The notes under the pieces were generated by a model, which was not told the origin of the DNA, made no database searches, and saw nothing but the letters and a program-made list of their open reading frames with translations. The position numbers and the translations under genes are program-made. This document shows positions 52,350 to 62,142 of a DNA stretch of 64,000 nucleotides, in pieces. The stretch's first letter is position 1. Every line of letters starts with the position of its first letter. Source of the DNA: Rhodoblastus sp. 17X3. GTDB taxonomy: Bacteria > Pseudomonadota > Alphaproteobacteria > Rhizobiales > Beijerinckiaceae. The DNA is taken from assembly GCF_030056575.1 (NCBI RefSeq), contig NZ_JASHHX010000001.1, positions 372,001 through 436,000 of the forward strand, in the 5' to 3' direction.

Positions 52350-53245
52350 TTTACGATATCCGCCACGTCACCACCTACAGCTATGAAACGCCGGTGGCCT
52401 TTTCGCTCTGCGCCCTGCGGCTGCGGCCGACCAGCCGTGCGGGCCAGCGCGTGATCGACGTCAAGATCGACATCGATCCGCCGGCCGCCAAGCGCATCCA
52501 GCGCGAATGTTTTTTTGGCAACAGCTTCGAGATCGTCCGGATCGAGGCGGAGCATCGCGAGCTTTCGGTCACGGCGCGGGCCCGGATCGCGGTGTCGCGG
52601 CCCGTCGCGCCGGCGACGACGCCAAGCTGGGAGGAAGTGCGCCAGCTCGCCTTCAGCGTCGAGGATCTTGGGCCGCAATCGCCGGCCCATTTTATCTACG
52701 CCAGCCGCGCCATCACGCTCGACGAGCCGGTCGTCGCCTATGCCCGCGAAAGTTTTCCGCCCGGACGCGAGATTCTGGACGGCGCCGTGAACCTGATGGA
52801 GCGGATCTGGGACGATTTCGATTACGATCCCAAGGCGACTCTGGTCTCGACCCCGCTCGGCGAGGCTTTCGAGAAGAAGCGCGGCGTCTGCCAGGACTTC
52901 GCCCATATCATGATCGCGGGCCTGCGCGGCATCGGGCTGCCGGCGCGCTATGTCAGCGGCTACCTGCGCACGGTGCCGCCGGCGGGGCAGGAGCGGCTCG
53001 AAGGCGCCGACGCCACCCACGCCTGGGTCGCGGTATGGTGCGGTCCGTTCGACGGCTGGGTCGGGCTCGATCCCACCAACAAGATCCTTGTCGGCGACGA
53101 TCACATCATTCTCGCGGAAGGCCGCGACTATTCGGACATCTCGCCGATCGACGGCGTCATTCTCTCCTCCGGCGGGCAGGACGTCGATGTCGGCGTTGAT
53201 GTCATCCCGGTCGCGTCGGAAAGCGTCCCCCTGACCTTCGGCTAA
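52346..53245 (+). CDS. Transglutaminase-like cysteine peptidase family protein, intact triad
   Basis: A 299-residue protein. The N-terminal beta domain ([20 protein letters not shown]) is typical of bacterial transglutaminase family proteins. The catalytic triad is complete: C182 in [20 protein letters not shown]225 in ATHAWVAVW and D242 in [19 protein letters not shown] starts directly at the ATG, which overlaps the stop of the ATP-grasp/alpha-E gene (ATGA). In this system the enzyme may cut or transfer a peptide made by the ATP-grasp partner; that is inference. Confidence 0.92.
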   Translation: MIYDIRHVTTYSYETPVAFSLCALRLRPTSRAGQRVIDVKIDIDPPAAKRIQRECFFGNSFEIVRIEAEHRELSVTARARIAVSRPVAPATTPSWEEVRQLAFSVEDLGPQSPAHFIYASRAITLDEPVVAYARESFPPGREILDGAVNLMERIWDDFDYDPKATLVSTPLGEAFEKKRGVCQDFAHIMIAGLRGIGLPARYVSGYLRTVPPAGQERLEGADATHAWVAVWCGPFDGWVGLDPTNKILVGDDHIILAEGRDYSDISPIDGVILSSGGQDVDVGVDVIPVASESVPLTFG

Positions 53246-53388
53246 TCGCGCCTGAAACGCTCCAGGCGCCTCTTTTTTGTGCGTGTCGCCCGTCGCACCG
53301 CCGAAAAGCCTGCAATTCGGACGTGACAGGCCCGCGCTCCCATCAGCATAAATGGAATAACTCGCCGCCAAGAAAGGCACTTGCCGCA

Positions 53389-56300
53389 ATGGCCATCCTC
53401 GCGAAACTCCACCACGCCACCCGCTATTCCTATGACCGTCCCGTCACCTTGGGACCGCAGATCGTCCGGCTGCGGCCGGCGCCTCATTGCCGCACGCCGG
53501 TGCTGGCCTATTCGCTGAAAATCCAGCCGGAAAACCACTTCATCAACTGGCAGCAGGATCCGCACGGCAATTATCTGGCGCGGCTGGTCTTCCCGGAACC
53601 AACCGACGAATTCTCCATCACAGTCGACGTGCTCGCTGAAATGGCGGTCTATAACCCGTTCGACTTCTTCATCGAGGAATATGCGCAGACCGTTCCGTTC
53701 AAATATGCCGAGTCGCTGACCAAGGACATCTCCGCCTATATCGGCGCCGATCCGGCCGGTCCGCTGCTGCAGGCCTATCTCGACTCGATTCCGCGCAAGG
53801 AGACCCCCACGGTCGATTTCCTGGTCGCGCTGAACACGGCGCTGCAGCAGAAGATCAAATATCTCGTGCGCATGGAGCCCGGCGTCCAGACGCCGGAGGA
53901 GACCCTGCAGCTGGCCTCGGGCTCCTGCCGCGACACCGGCTGGCTGCTGGTCCAGATTCTGCGCCATCTCGGCTTCGCCGCGCGTTTCGTCTCGGGCTAT
54001 CTCATCCAGCTCAAGCCGGATGTGAAATCGCTCGACGGCCCCTCGGGCACGGACCACGACTTCACCGACCTCCACGCCTGGGCCGAAGTCTATATTCCCG
54101 GCGCGGGCTGGGTCGGCCTCGATCCGACCTCCGGCCTGTTCGCGGGCGAGGGCCATCTGCCGCTCGCCGCCACGCCGCATTATTCCTCCGCCGCGCCGAT
54201 CGAGGGCTATATCGCCGGCGACGCCCACGCGGATTTCGGCTTCGAGATGACCGTGGAGCGGATCGACGAGAAGCCGCGCGTCACCGCGCCCTTCTCCGAC
54301 GAGGCCTGGGAGGCGCTGGACAAGCTGGGCAGGAAGGTCGACGTCGATCTCAACGCCCAGGACGTGCGCCTGACCATGGGCGGCGAGCCGACCTTCGTCT
54401 CGATCGACGATTACCAGTCGCCGGAATGGAACACCGAGGCCGTCGGCCCGACCAAGCGCAGCCTGGCCGACGATTTGACCCGCCGCCTGCGCGAGGCCTT
54501 CGCGCCCAACGGCTTCCTGCATTACGGCCAGGGCAAATGGTATCCCGGCGAGAGCCTGCCGCGCTGGACCTTCTCGATCTATTGGCGCAAGGACGGCCAG
54601 CCGATCTGGCGCAACCTCGATCTGATCGCGCGCGAGAAGCCCGCGGTCTGGGCGACGCCCGACCAGGCCCGGCAGATGTGCGAGACCATCGCCGCCAAGC
54701 TGGAGATCACCGAGGATTACATCATCCCGGCCTATGAGGATCCGGCGGAATGGGTGCTCAAGGAGGCGGAGCTGCCGGTCAATGTGACGCCGGGCGATTC
54801 CAAGCTCTCGGAACCAGAGGAACGCGCCCGCTACGCCCGCGTGTTCGATCAGGGCCTGAATGTGCCGACCGGCTTCGTCCTGCCGGTGCAACGCTGGAAC
54901 GCCCAGACGCGCCAACGCTCGTGGATCAGCCAGAAATGGCCGCTGCGCCGCGGCGCCCTGTTCCTCAAGCCCGGCGATTCCCCGGTCGGCTTCCGCCTGC
55001 CGCTGGCCTCGCTGCCCTATATTCCTCAGAGCGCCTATCCCTTCGTCGTGGAACAGGATCCGACGGAATGGCGCCGCGCCTTGCCGTCCGCAGACGAAAT
55101 CGCGCAGAAATACCGGCGCGGCAATTACGAGACCGACCGGCAGGTCCTCAACCAGCAGTTGGTGGGCTTCACCGCCGATGTCAGGACCGCCGTGGCGGTC
55201 GAGCCGCGCGACGGGCGCCTGCACATTTTCATGCCGCCGGTCAGCTATCTCGAAGATTACCTCGAACTGCTCGCTGCCGTTGAAGCCAGCGCCGCCGATC
55301 TCGGCATGCCAGTCCATATCGAGGGCTATCCGCCTCCGCTCGATTGGCGCTTGCAAGTCATTCGCGTCGCGCCGGACCCGGGCGTGATCGAGGTCAACGT
55401 CCATCCGTCCGACAATTGGAACGAACTGGCCGCGATCAGCCGCGAGCTTTATGACATGGCCCGCGAATGCCGGCTGGGAACAGAAAAATTCATGGTCGAC
55501 GGGCGCCATGTCGGCACCGGCGGCGGCAATCATGTTGTCATCGGCGGCGCCACGCCCAATGATTCGCCCTTCCTGCGCCGTCCCGACCTGTTGAAGAGCC
55601 TCGTGGTCTATTGGCAGCGCCATCCGGCGCTGTCCTATCTGTTCTCCGGCCTTTTCATCGGCCCGACCTCGCAATCGCCGCGCGTGGACGAAGCGCGGCA
55701 CGACTCGCTCTACGAATTGGAGATTGCGCTGGCCAATACGCCGCGGCCCGGCGAGGGCCAGTGCCCGCCGTGGCTGGTGGACCGCCTCTATCGCAACCTG
55801 CTCACCGACGTCACCGGCAACACCCATCGCGCGGAAATCTGCATCGACAAGCTCTATTCGCCGTCGGGTCCGACGGGGCGTCTGGGCCTGGTCGAATTCC
55901 GCTCGTTCGAAATGCCGCCGGATGCGCGGATGTCGCTGGCGCAGCAGCTTCTGTTGCGCGCCCTGGTCGCCTGGTTCTGGCGCGAGCCTCAGGAAGGCGA
56001 ACTGGTCCGCTGGGGCACCAGCCTGCATGATCGCTTCATGCTGCCGCATTACGTCTGGCAGGATTTCCTCGACGTGCTCGACGACCTCCAGCGCGCGGGC
56101 TATGCGTTCGACCGCGAATGGTATCGCGCGCAGTTTGAATTCCGCTTCCCCTTCTATGGCCAGGTCGAGCATTCCGGCGTGAAGCTGGAAATCCGGCAGG
56201 CTCTGGAGCCCTGGCACGTCATGGGCGAAGAGGGCGCCATCGGCGGCACGGTGCGTTTCGTCGATTCCTCCGTCGAGCGCCTCCAGGTGCGCGTCGAGGG

Positions 56301-56694
56301 CTTCAACGAGGAGCGCCATATCGTCACCTGCAATGGCCGGCGCCTGCCGCTCGGCTCGACGGGCCGGCGCGGTGAGGCCGTCGCGGGCGTGCGCTTCAAG
56401 GCCTGGCAGCCTTATTCCGGCTACCACCCGACCATCTGGCCGCATACGCCGCTGACCTTCGACATCATCGACAAATGGAGCAAAAGGTCGCTGGGCGGCT
56501 GCGTCTATTACACGGCCCATCCCGGCGGCCGCAATTACGAGACCTTCCCGGTCAATTCCTATGAAGCGGAGGCGCGCCGCCTCGCCCGCTTTCAGGATCA
56601 CGGCCATACGCCGGGCAAGGTCTGGCTGCCGTCGGCGGAAGTCACGGGCGACTTCCCGACCACGCTCGACCTGCGCCGTCCGGTCGGGGTTTAG
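53389..56694 (+). CDS. Transglutaminase-DUF2126 fusion protein
   Basis: A 1101-residue protein, the longest in this locus. The N-terminal 280 residues are a complete transglutaminase: C180 ([19 protein letters not shown]), H229 ([11 protein letters not shown]) and D245 (GLDPTSG). The rest, from about 310, is DUF2126: [62 protein letters not shown] and [18 protein letters not shown]2126 shows distant likeness to COOH-NH2 ligases of the glutamine-synthetase type. The start at 53389 follows AGAAAGGCA. It is 143 bases after the previous transglutaminase gene. Function of the family is unproven. Confidence 0.92.
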   Translation: MAILAKLHHATRYSYDRPVTLGPQIVRLRPAPHCRTPVLAYSLKIQPENHFINWQQDPHGNYLARLVFPEPTDEFSITVDVLAEMAVYNPFDFFIEEYAQTVPFKYAESLTKDISAYIGADPAGPLLQAYLDSIPRKETPTVDFLVALNTALQQKIKYLVRMEPGVQTPEETLQLASGSCRDTGWLLVQILRHLGFAARFVSGYLIQLKPDVKSLDGPSGTDHDFTDLHAWAEVYIPGAGWVGLDPTSGLFAGEGHLPLAATPHYSSAAPIEGYIAGDAHADFGFEMTVERIDEKPRVTAPFSDEAWEALDKLGRKVDVDLNAQDVRLTMGGEPTFVSIDDYQSPEWNTEAVGPTKRSLADDLTRRLREAFAPNGFLHYGQGKWYPGESLPRWTFSIYWRKDGQPIWRNLDLIAREKPAVWATPDQARQMCETIAAKLEITEDYIIPAYEDPAEWVLKEAELPVNVTPGDSKLSEPEERARYARVFDQGLNVPTGFVLPVQRWNAQTRQRSWISQKWPLRRGALFLKPGDSPVGFRLPLASLPYIPQSAYPFVVEQDPTEWRRALPSADEIAQKYRRGNYETDRQVLNQQLVGFTADVRTAVAVEPRDGRLHIFMPPVSYLEDYLELLAAVEASAADLGMPVHIEGYPPPLDWRLQVIRVAPDPGVIEVNVHPSDNWNELAAISRELYDMARECRLGTEKFMVDGRHVGTGGGNHVVIGGATPNDSPFLRRPDLLKSLVVYWQRHPALSYLFSGLFIGPTSQSPRVDEARHDSLYELEIALANTPRPGEGQCPPWLVDRLYRNLLTDVTGNTHRAEICIDKLYSPSGPTGRLGLVEFRSFEMPPDARMSLAQQLLLRALVAWFWREPQEGELVRWGTSLHDRFMLPHYVWQDFLDVLDDLQRAGYAFDREWYRAQFEFRFPFYGQVEHSGVKLEIRQALEPWHVMGEEGAIGGTVRFVDSSVERLQVRVEGFNEERHIVTCNGRRLPLGSTGRRGEAVAGVRFKAWQPYSGYHPTIWPHTPLTFDIIDKWSKRSLGGCVYYTAHPGGRNYETFPVNSYEAEARRLARFQDHGHTPGKVWLPSAEVTGDFPTTLDLRRPVGV

Positions 56695-56779
56695 GCGGCC
56701 GTTCAAATCGGGGCGTCGGGCTTAACTTGAAGGAAAGACGCGCGCGTTTACGCTGGCGCGTCGCCTTCAGGAAAGCCCG

Positions 56780-57538
56780 ATGACCGAACCCGCCTCTCCG
56801 CCCGACGCCTTGCGCCTGCGCGATTTGCGCAAATCTTTCGGCAAGCCCGCCGTGGACGGGCTCGACCTGACGATCCGGCCCGGCGAGTTTTACGCCTTGC
56901 TTGGCGCCAATGGCGCGGGCAAGACCACCACCCTGCGCATGGTCGCGGGCCTGCTGCAGCCCGACAGCGGCGAAGTCTCGATCTGCGGGATCGACGCGCG
57001 GCGCAACCCGCTGGAGGCCAAGGCGCTCACCGCATGGCTGCCCGACGAACCGCTGCTCTATGACAAGCTCGCGCCGCTGGAATATCTCGAATTCGTCGCC
57101 GGTCTCTGGGGCATGGATTCGGATGAAGCCGGCGCCCGCGCGGAAGACCTGCTGCGCCGCCTCGGCCTGTGGGAGCAGCGCAACCAGCGCTGCGAAGGTT
57201 TTTCACGCGGCATGCGGCAAAAGGTGGCGCTGGCGGGCGCGCTGATTCATGAGCCGCGCCTGCTGATGCTGGACGAGCCCTTGACCGGGCTCGACGCCGG
57301 CGCCGCGCGTCTGGTCAAGGACATGCTCGCCGAACAGACCCGGCAGGGCGTGGCCGTGGTGCTGACGACCCATATTCTGGAAGTCGCGGAAAAGCTCGCC
57401 GACCGCATTGGGATCATCGCCGATGGCAAATTGATCGCCGAAGGCGATCTCGCGCAATTGCGACGTCTGAGCGCCATCGCGAGCGCGAGCCTCGAAGATG
57501 TGTTCCTCGATCTCACCGCGCGCGGAGTGGCGGCGTGA
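56780..57538 (+). CDS. ABC transporter ATP-binding protein
   Basis: A 252-residue ATPase. Walker A GANGAGKTT (in LLGANGAGKTTTLRMVAG), a Q-loop region, signature FSRGMRQKVALAGAL (degenerate LSGGQ), Walker B RLLMLDEPLTGLD and switch histidine in LTTHILEVAEKL. This is the DrrA/CcmA-like class of exporters. Start ATG follows AGGAAAG. Its stop overlaps the permease start (GTGA), so they form one transporter. It sits between the two ATP-grasp/transglutaminase loci, which raises the possibility that it exports their product; adjacency is the only evidence. Confidence 0.92.
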   Translation: MTEPASPPDALRLRDLRKSFGKPAVDGLDLTIRPGEFYALLGANGAGKTTTLRMVAGLLQPDSGEVSICGIDARRNPLEAKALTAWLPDEPLLYDKLAPLEYLEFVAGLWGMDSDEAGARAEDLLRRLGLWEQRNQRCEGFSRGMRQKVALAGALIHEPRLLMLDEPLTGLDAGAARLVKDMLAEQTRQGVAVVLTTHILEVAEKLADRIGIIADGKLIAEGDLAQLRRLSAIASASLEDVFLDLTARGVAA

Positions 57539-59058
57539 GGCCGCGTTCTCTGACGCTCGCTCGCCTCGTCCGCCACGATCTGGCCATTTCATGGCGGCGC
57601 CTGTGTGGCTTCCTGCGCGCGAAAACGACGACCCGGGCCTTGATCGTTCTGGGGCTGGCGTCGGCGGTGCTGCACCTCGCGGCCTGGCCTTTAGCCTTGG
57701 GCCTGCTCGCGCTGGAGGCGCGTGACGGCGCTGTCGCGCTTGACGGGTTGGGCTTCGTCATCGTGCTGCCCTGGCTGATGTCGCAGGGCCTCACCGGCGC
57801 GACGCGAGCGCTCTATTCGCGCGGCGATCTCGACCTGCTGCTGTCGGCGCCGCTGCCGCCGCAAAAAATTCTGGCCTCGCGCGCTCTGGCTGTGGGCATC
57901 GAAAGTTTCGGCGCCGTCGGCATGTTCCTGCTGCCGGTGGTCAATATGGCGGCGCTGCTCGGGGGGGCGCGCTGGCTCGCGGTCTATCCGGCGCTCGCCA
58001 GCGCCGTGCTGATGGCGACGGGCGCGAGCTTCGCCGCGACGCTCGGCCTTTTCCGCCTGCTGGGGCCGAAACGGACCCGGGCCGCGACGCAGGTGATCGC
58101 CACTTTGGTCGGCGCGTGGTTCGTGATCTGCGCGCAGATCTTCAATTTCATTCCTGCCGATAGCCAGAAGGCGTTGCGGGAGGCGCTCGCGCACCCCGCG
58201 CCCGGAAGCTGGCTCGATCCGCAAGGCGCGCTCTGGCTGCCCGCCCGGGCGGCGGCGGCGGAAGGACGCGCGCTGGCGCTCTGGGTCCTGCTGGGCTGCG
58301 GCGCCTTCGTCCTGGCGGTTCGCGCCTTGGGCCCCGCCTTCGCGCGCGGCGCGTTGATCGCGGCGGGCGAGGGGAGGGCGCGGGCGACGACCCGCGACGC
58401 GCGCTTCCGGTGCGAGCGCGCCGGTGCGCTGCGCCGCAAGGAATGGCGGCTGCTTGCGCGCGATCCCTATCTGCTGTCGCAGATCCTGCTGCAATCGCTT
58501 TATACCCTGCCGGTGGCGCTGATCATCTGGAAGAGCCTCGGACCCAACGGCTCGGTGGCGCTTTCCGTCGCGCCTGCGCTCGTCGCCATCGCCGCGCAGC
58601 TCAGCGCCGCGCTCGCCTTCCTGGCGGGGTCGAGCGAGGACGCCGGCGATTTCGTCGCCACGGCGCCGGTTGCGCCGGGCGAAATCCTTCGCCGCAAGAT
58701 CGAGGCCATCGCCGTTCCGGTCGCGCTGCTGCTGGCCCTGCCGCTCGCCGGCGTGGCCTTCGCCGCGCCGCGCATCGGACTCGTGACGTTTCTTTGCGCG
58801 GCGGCGGGGGCGGCCTCCACCGCCACTCTGAATTTCTGGAAACCGCTGGAGAACCGGCGCGGCGACCTCATCAAGACCCACGCCCAGAACAAGCTGGTCG
58901 GCCTGGTCGAGCATGGGCTTTCGATCTGCTGGGCGCTGGCCGCGCTGCTGCTCTGCCTTGGCTCCTGGATGGCGCTGGCGCCAATCGCCATCGCGCTGGC
59001 CCTGTTGTGGGCGAACAAGCCGCGCGCGCGCCGCGTCAAGGCTTTCGCCCCCGCCTGA
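57535..59058 (+). CDS. ABC exporter permease
   Basis: A 507-residue integral membrane protein with about ten to twelve hydrophobic segments and Arg-rich cytoplasmic loops. LLLSAPLPPQKILASRALAVG and FVATAPVAPGEILRRKIEAIAVP are duplicated loop motifs, one in each half, as in large two-repeat ABC-2-like permeases; DPYLLSQILLQSLYTLPV marks the middle. The start is GTG at 57535, overlapping the ATPase stop; MRPRSLTLARLVRHDLAISWRR is a plausible lead. Pairs with the ATPase upstream. Substrate unknown. Confidence 0.88.
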   Translation: MRPRSLTLARLVRHDLAISWRRLCGFLRAKTTTRALIVLGLASAVLHLAAWPLALGLLALEARDGAVALDGLGFVIVLPWLMSQGLTGATRALYSRGDLDLLLSAPLPPQKILASRALAVGIESFGAVGMFLLPVVNMAALLGGARWLAVYPALASAVLMATGASFAATLGLFRLLGPKRTRAATQVIATLVGAWFVICAQIFNFIPADSQKALREALAHPAPGSWLDPQGALWLPARAAAAEGRALALWVLLGCGAFVLAVRALGPAFARGALIAAGEGRARATTRDARFRCERAGALRRKEWRLLARDPYLLSQILLQSLYTLPVALIIWKSLGPNGSVALSVAPALVAIAAQLSAALAFLAGSSEDAGDFVATAPVAPGEILRRKIEAIAVPVALLLALPLAGVAFAAPRIGLVTFLCAAAGAASTATLNFWKPLENRRGDLIKTHAQNKLVGLVEHGLSICWALAALLLCLGSWMALAPIAIALALLWANKPRARRVKAFAPA

Positions 59059-59081
59059 CGCCTTGCAAGGCGTCCTTCGCC

Positions 59082-59113
59082 AAAAGAAAAACGCCGGCCC
59101 CTGGGGACCGGCG
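59082..59113 (-). terminator. Rho-independent terminator for the 97-residue gene
   Basis: On the minus strand CGCCGG (59113-59108) pairs with CCGGCG (59097-59092) around a 10-base loop and is followed directly by TTTTTCTTTTG. It lies 57 bases past the stop of the minus-strand gene at 59170. A second palindrome, GACGCCTT/AAGGCGTC at 59057-59074, overlaps the permease stop on the plus strand. Confidence 0.75.
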
Positions 59114-59169
59114 CCAAGTTGGCCACTTTCTCGCGGTTTCCCGCGGAGAGCAGCCTTCGACATCGCGCT

Positions 59170-59463
59170 TCAGCTGCGCGACATCATATAGAGCAATTGC
59201 GTCTCGAAGGCCGGGATCTTGGTCGCGCCGAACGCGCGCAAGGCGGCGGGCGCGTCCACGGCGACCACGGAATATCCGCCGGCCGCGCTTTTTTTCATCA
59301 GTTCCGAAATCTCTTCCGCGAAAGCTTTGGCCGGATCGATTTTCGCAGGCAGGTCCTGCGGCGACCATTTTGCGGCCCAGCCCCAGATCGTGTCATGCCC
59401 GGCCGGAATATTTGTGGATATGAAATCCTGAGGGAGGTAGGACCTCCCGTTCGCATAGGGCAT
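59170..59463 (-). CDS. Orphan 97-residue protein of unknown function
   Basis: No family was recognised. From ATG at 59463 it has an N-terminal aromatic-rich half (YANGRSYLPQDFISTNIPAG, then HDTIWGWAAKWSPQDLP) and a helical C-terminal half (DPAKAFAEEISELMKKSAAGG, DAPAALRAFGATKIPAFETQ). No signal peptide or membrane segment. The start is strongly marked: GGGAGGAAAA lies 7 bases upstream, almost identical to the site before the HExxH gene at 43979. GC content is below that of the neighbours and it has its own terminator. It sits alone between the ABC exporter and the lrp gene. Possibly a recent acquisition. Confidence 0.6.
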   Translation of the reverse strand: MPYANGRSYLPQDFISTNIPAGHDTIWGWAAKWSPQDLPAKIDPAKAFAEEISELMKKSAAGGYSVVAVDAPAALRAFGATKIPAFETQLLYMMSRS

Positions 59464-59666
59464 TATTTTTCCTCCCGCCAAGATGGCCGCCTAAAAAGGC
59501 GCGGCCTCTCGCTTGTCCTGTGGCGTTGACCAGCCCGGCTCGTTCTTCTTGTCGAGAATGGAACGTGTCCGTTTGCCGCCTTTAGCGGTCTTGTGCTTTA
59601 GTCGTACCATAGTGCGTAGCATCATGTAACAGGAATGCGACGCCCGGCAATTGACCCAGCGCAAAT

Positions 59667-60137
59667 TCAGCGCTCGCTTCCTGCCTCAGGAATTCTATAG
59701 GCCGAGCTGGCCTTGACCCGCTCCATCGCGAAGCGCGAGGTGACTTTTTTCAGCGGCACCGCCGAAATGAGCCGCTGGTAAAAGGCGTCATAGGCGGCGG
59801 TGTCGACGACGACGACGCGCAGCAGGTAATCGACGTCGCCCGCCATGCGATAAATGTCCATCACCTCGGGCATGGCGGAAACGGCGGCGGCGAAACGCGC
59901 CAGCCAGGGCTGGGAATGATCCTCCGTCTCGATGGAGACGAAGACGGTGAGGCCGAGGCCGATCTTCTGCGGATCGACCAGCGCGACGCGGCCCAGAATG
60001 ACGCCCGCGTTTTCCAGCTTCTGCACCCGCTTCCAGCACGGAGTCGGCGACAGTCCGACCGCACGCGCGAGATCCGCGACGGCGATATCGGCTTTGTCCT
60101 GCAGAATGGTCAGGATTTTACGGTCAATCGCGTCCAT
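59667..60137 (-). CDS. Lrp/AsnC-family transcriptional regulator
   Basis: A 156-residue regulator. The N-terminal helix-turn-helix (LTILQDKADIAVADLARAVGLSPTPCWKRVQKLENAGVI) is followed by the RAM/AsnC ligand domain (GLTVFVSIETEDHSQPWLARFAAAVSAMPEV, AGDVDYLLRVVV, VPLKKVTSRFAMERVK). Lrp-type proteins respond to amino acids and often act on adjacent genes. The ATG at 60137 is preferred to the GTG at 60146, which is too close to the GGGAGG site. It lies 49 bases after the transglutaminase gene on the same strand, so it may be part of that operon. Confidence 0.92.
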   Translation of the reverse strand: MDAIDRKILTILQDKADIAVADLARAVGLSPTPCWKRVQKLENAGVILGRVALVDPQKIGLGLTVFVSIETEDHSQPWLARFAAAVSAMPEVMDIYRMAGDVDYLLRVVVVDTAAYDAFYQRLISAVPLKKVTSRFAMERVKASSAYRIPEAGSER

Positions 60138-60186
60138 GCCCCTCACGCCTCCCTCGGACTCTGGCGAGATTATCGGCGGAAGGCAA

Positions 60187-61020
60187 TCATTGCTGGCCTT
60201 GCCAGCTCGCCTGACGGCTGACGTCCACCTTCAGCACCGCGATCGAGGCTTCCCGCGCATAGCCGAAGACGGCCGAGCGCCGGGGCGCCGCGCCTGCGAA
60301 ATCGAGGCCCAGGGCGATCCGCAAATATTCGTCGCGCGGGCAGCAGCCGAAGGCGGGGTCGAAGCCGATCCAGCCGATCGGTTCGACAAAGACTTCCGCC
60401 CAGGCGTGATGCGCCCCTGCTGCGCCGACGCCTTCCGTCCCGAGGAAAAAGCCGGAAATCAAGCGGGCCGGAACATCGACGCCGCGCGCGGCCGCGACGA
60501 AGACCTGGGCCAGTTCGCGCGCGGAGCCGGCGCGCGAGGCGAAGGCCTCCCGCGCCGGGCGGGGCGTCTCGCCTTCGCCCGGCGCGAAGGCGCAGGCCTC
60601 GTGAAGCGCGTCGTTGAGGACATGCATGCGGCCGAGCGGATCCGTCTCGCGCGACAGGGCGTCCTGCGTGAAGGCGAGCAAATCCTTGTCGGCAAGCGTC
60701 GCTGCCGTGTGGCGAAGATAGACGTCGAGCGGCAATTTTTCGGGCAGGCCGCGCACGACTCCGGCCGTGTCATTGGTCTCGATTTCGCCCTCGGCCATGA
60801 TGCTCAGCTGCTCCAGCGGGCCGTCATGGGAGCAGGAATGGACGATGTTGCCGAAGGCGTCCTCATTGCGGCGCATGCGCGCATCCGGCAGGACGTCGAC
60901 GCGCCAGTCCTTGATCTCCTGGCCGTCGAAGCCGCGGGGCGTGAGACGAAGAACCTGGTTCATCGCGCGAACCGGGTCGGCATAGGAAATCTGGAAGTGA
61001 TACTGGACAGAGGCGCGCAT
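60187..61020 (-). CDS. Transglutaminase-like protein lacking the catalytic cysteine
   Basis: A 277-residue member of the transglutaminase family. The N-terminal domain (VQYHFQISYADPVRAMNQVLRLTPRGFDG) and the second half of the core are intact: H205 in GAHHAWAEVFVEP and D221 in IGFDPAFG. The nucleophile position is changed: where the two relatives have GVC and GSC, this reads RAGSARELAQVFVAAARG, so the cysteine is Ala167. It is thus predicted to be inactive as a peptidase, but may bind substrate or partner. The gene follows the alpha-E gene with 80 bases between and precedes an lrp gene. Confidence 0.87.
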   Translation of the reverse strand: MRASVQYHFQISYADPVRAMNQVLRLTPRGFDGQEIKDWRVDVLPDARMRRNEDAFGNIVHSCSHDGPLEQLSIMAEGEIETNDTAGVVRGLPEKLPLDVYLRHTAATLADKDLLAFTQDALSRETDPLGRMHVLNDALHEACAFAPGEGETPRPAREAFASRAGSARELAQVFVAAARGVDVPARLISGFFLGTEGVGAAGAHHAWAEVFVEPIGWIGFDPAFGCCPRDEYLRIALGLDFAGAAPRRSAVFGYAREASIAVLKVDVSRQASWQGQQ

Positions 61021-61100
61021 GGAGCGAGAGTCTCCCGCTGGCTGATTCGACCTTGTTGTTATAGCCGCCCGGAAAGCCGTCGTCCCTCCGGGCGAAAGGC

Positions 61101-62060
61101 TTAGCCGATCAAATATTGTTCGGCGATCTCGGTCCCGAGCCGGTTGTTGTCGGTGACGAAGCCATCGACGAATTCATGCAGGCCGGACTGGAAAATATCC
61201 TTGATCGAAGTGCTTTCCAGACGCCGCTTCATATTGCGGGCGTGGCGCTGCGCCGGTCCCTGGCGGCCATATTGATTGCCGATGGCGTCGAGGAAACGCA
61301 CGATATTGTCGCAGCAGGACAGGAGCGAGCGCGGCATTTCCTGACGCAGGATCAGCAGGTCCGCCACGTTCCAGGGCTTGATGCTCTCGCGATAGACCCA
61401 GTGATAGGCGGTGAGCGCCGAAACCGAGCGCAGGATCGCGGTCCACTGGAAATAATCGACCGAGCCGCCGACGGCTTCCTGCTCGGGCAGCAACACGTGA
61501 TATTTCACGTCGAGCACGCGGGCGGTGTTGTCGGCGCGCTCGACATAGACGCCAAGGCGGGAGAAATAATAGGCGTCGTTGCGCAGCATGGTGCGGTAGC
61601 CGGAGCCGTCGTAAAGGCTCGACGTCTGCTTGACATATTCGAGGAACTTGATCAGCTCCTCGCGGTCGATCCGGCCCAGCTCCTTCTGCACTGCTTCGAA
61701 CTTCTTCAGCTCGAGCCAGGCGCTGTTGATGCCTTCCCACATTTCAACGGTGAGCGCGGTGCGCACCGCGCGGGCGTTGGTGCGGGCGAACTCGATGCAA
61801 TTGCGGATGCTTGAGGGATTGCGCGCGTCGAAGGCCAGATAGGCGATGACGCTGGCCTCGTTGGGCTCCGGGAAATGCTCATAGAAGGTCTCGTCGGCTC
61901 CCGACGCGATCAGCACGCTCTGCCATTCGTCCTGGGCGGAGGCGTAGGTCTTCGGCAGGGCCGCGATGCGGCTGGAGGCCTCGATCAGGCGGGCGAGGAA
62001 ATCCGCGCGCTCCAGATAGCGCGAGACCCAGTAGAGATTGTCGGCGGTGCGGGAAAGCAT
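61101..62060 (-). CDS. Alpha-E domain protein (stand-alone)
   Basis: An all-alpha protein of 319 residues that matches the alpha-E domain throughout: LSRTADNLYWVSRYLERADFLARLI at the start, NPSSIRNCIEFARTNARAVR in the middle, and the ERADNTARVLDVKYH block near residue 175. It is the separate counterpart of the C-terminal half of the 49830-52349 fusion protein (compare SRAADNLFWLGRYIERAEAT). Alpha-E proteins accompany circularly permuted ATP-grasp ligases; the biochemical role is unknown. It lies between the ATP-grasp and transglutaminase genes in one operon. Confidence 0.93.
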   Translation of the reverse strand: MLSRTADNLYWVSRYLERADFLARLIEASSRIAALPKTYASAQDEWQSVLIASGADETFYEHFPEPNEASVIAYLAFDARNPSSIRNCIEFARTNARAVRTALTVEMWEGINSAWLELKKFEAVQKELGRIDREELIKFLEYVKQTSSLYDGSGYRTMLRNDAYYFSRLGVYVERADNTARVLDVKYHVLLPEQEAVGGSVDYFQWTAILRSVSALTAYHWVYRESIKPWNVADLLILRQEMPRSLLSCCDNIVRFLDAIGNQYGRQGPAQRHARNMKRRLESTSIKDIFQSGLHEFVDGFVTDNNRLGTEIAEQYLIG

Positions 62061-62142
62061 GGGGCGACCTTGACAAGATTGGGCAAGACAGGAATGGCGT
62101 TGCCGGATCGCCCCGCGAGCGGCGACGATCCGCGTCGGCGGA

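Noticed and set aside
53242-56706. An open frame of 1154 codons on the minus strand opposite the transglutaminase-DUF2126 gene
   Set aside because: It is the antisense shadow of a high-GC gene: composition is dominated by Arg, Ala, Gly and Gln, it has no recognisable motif, and the plus-strand protein matches a known family throughout.
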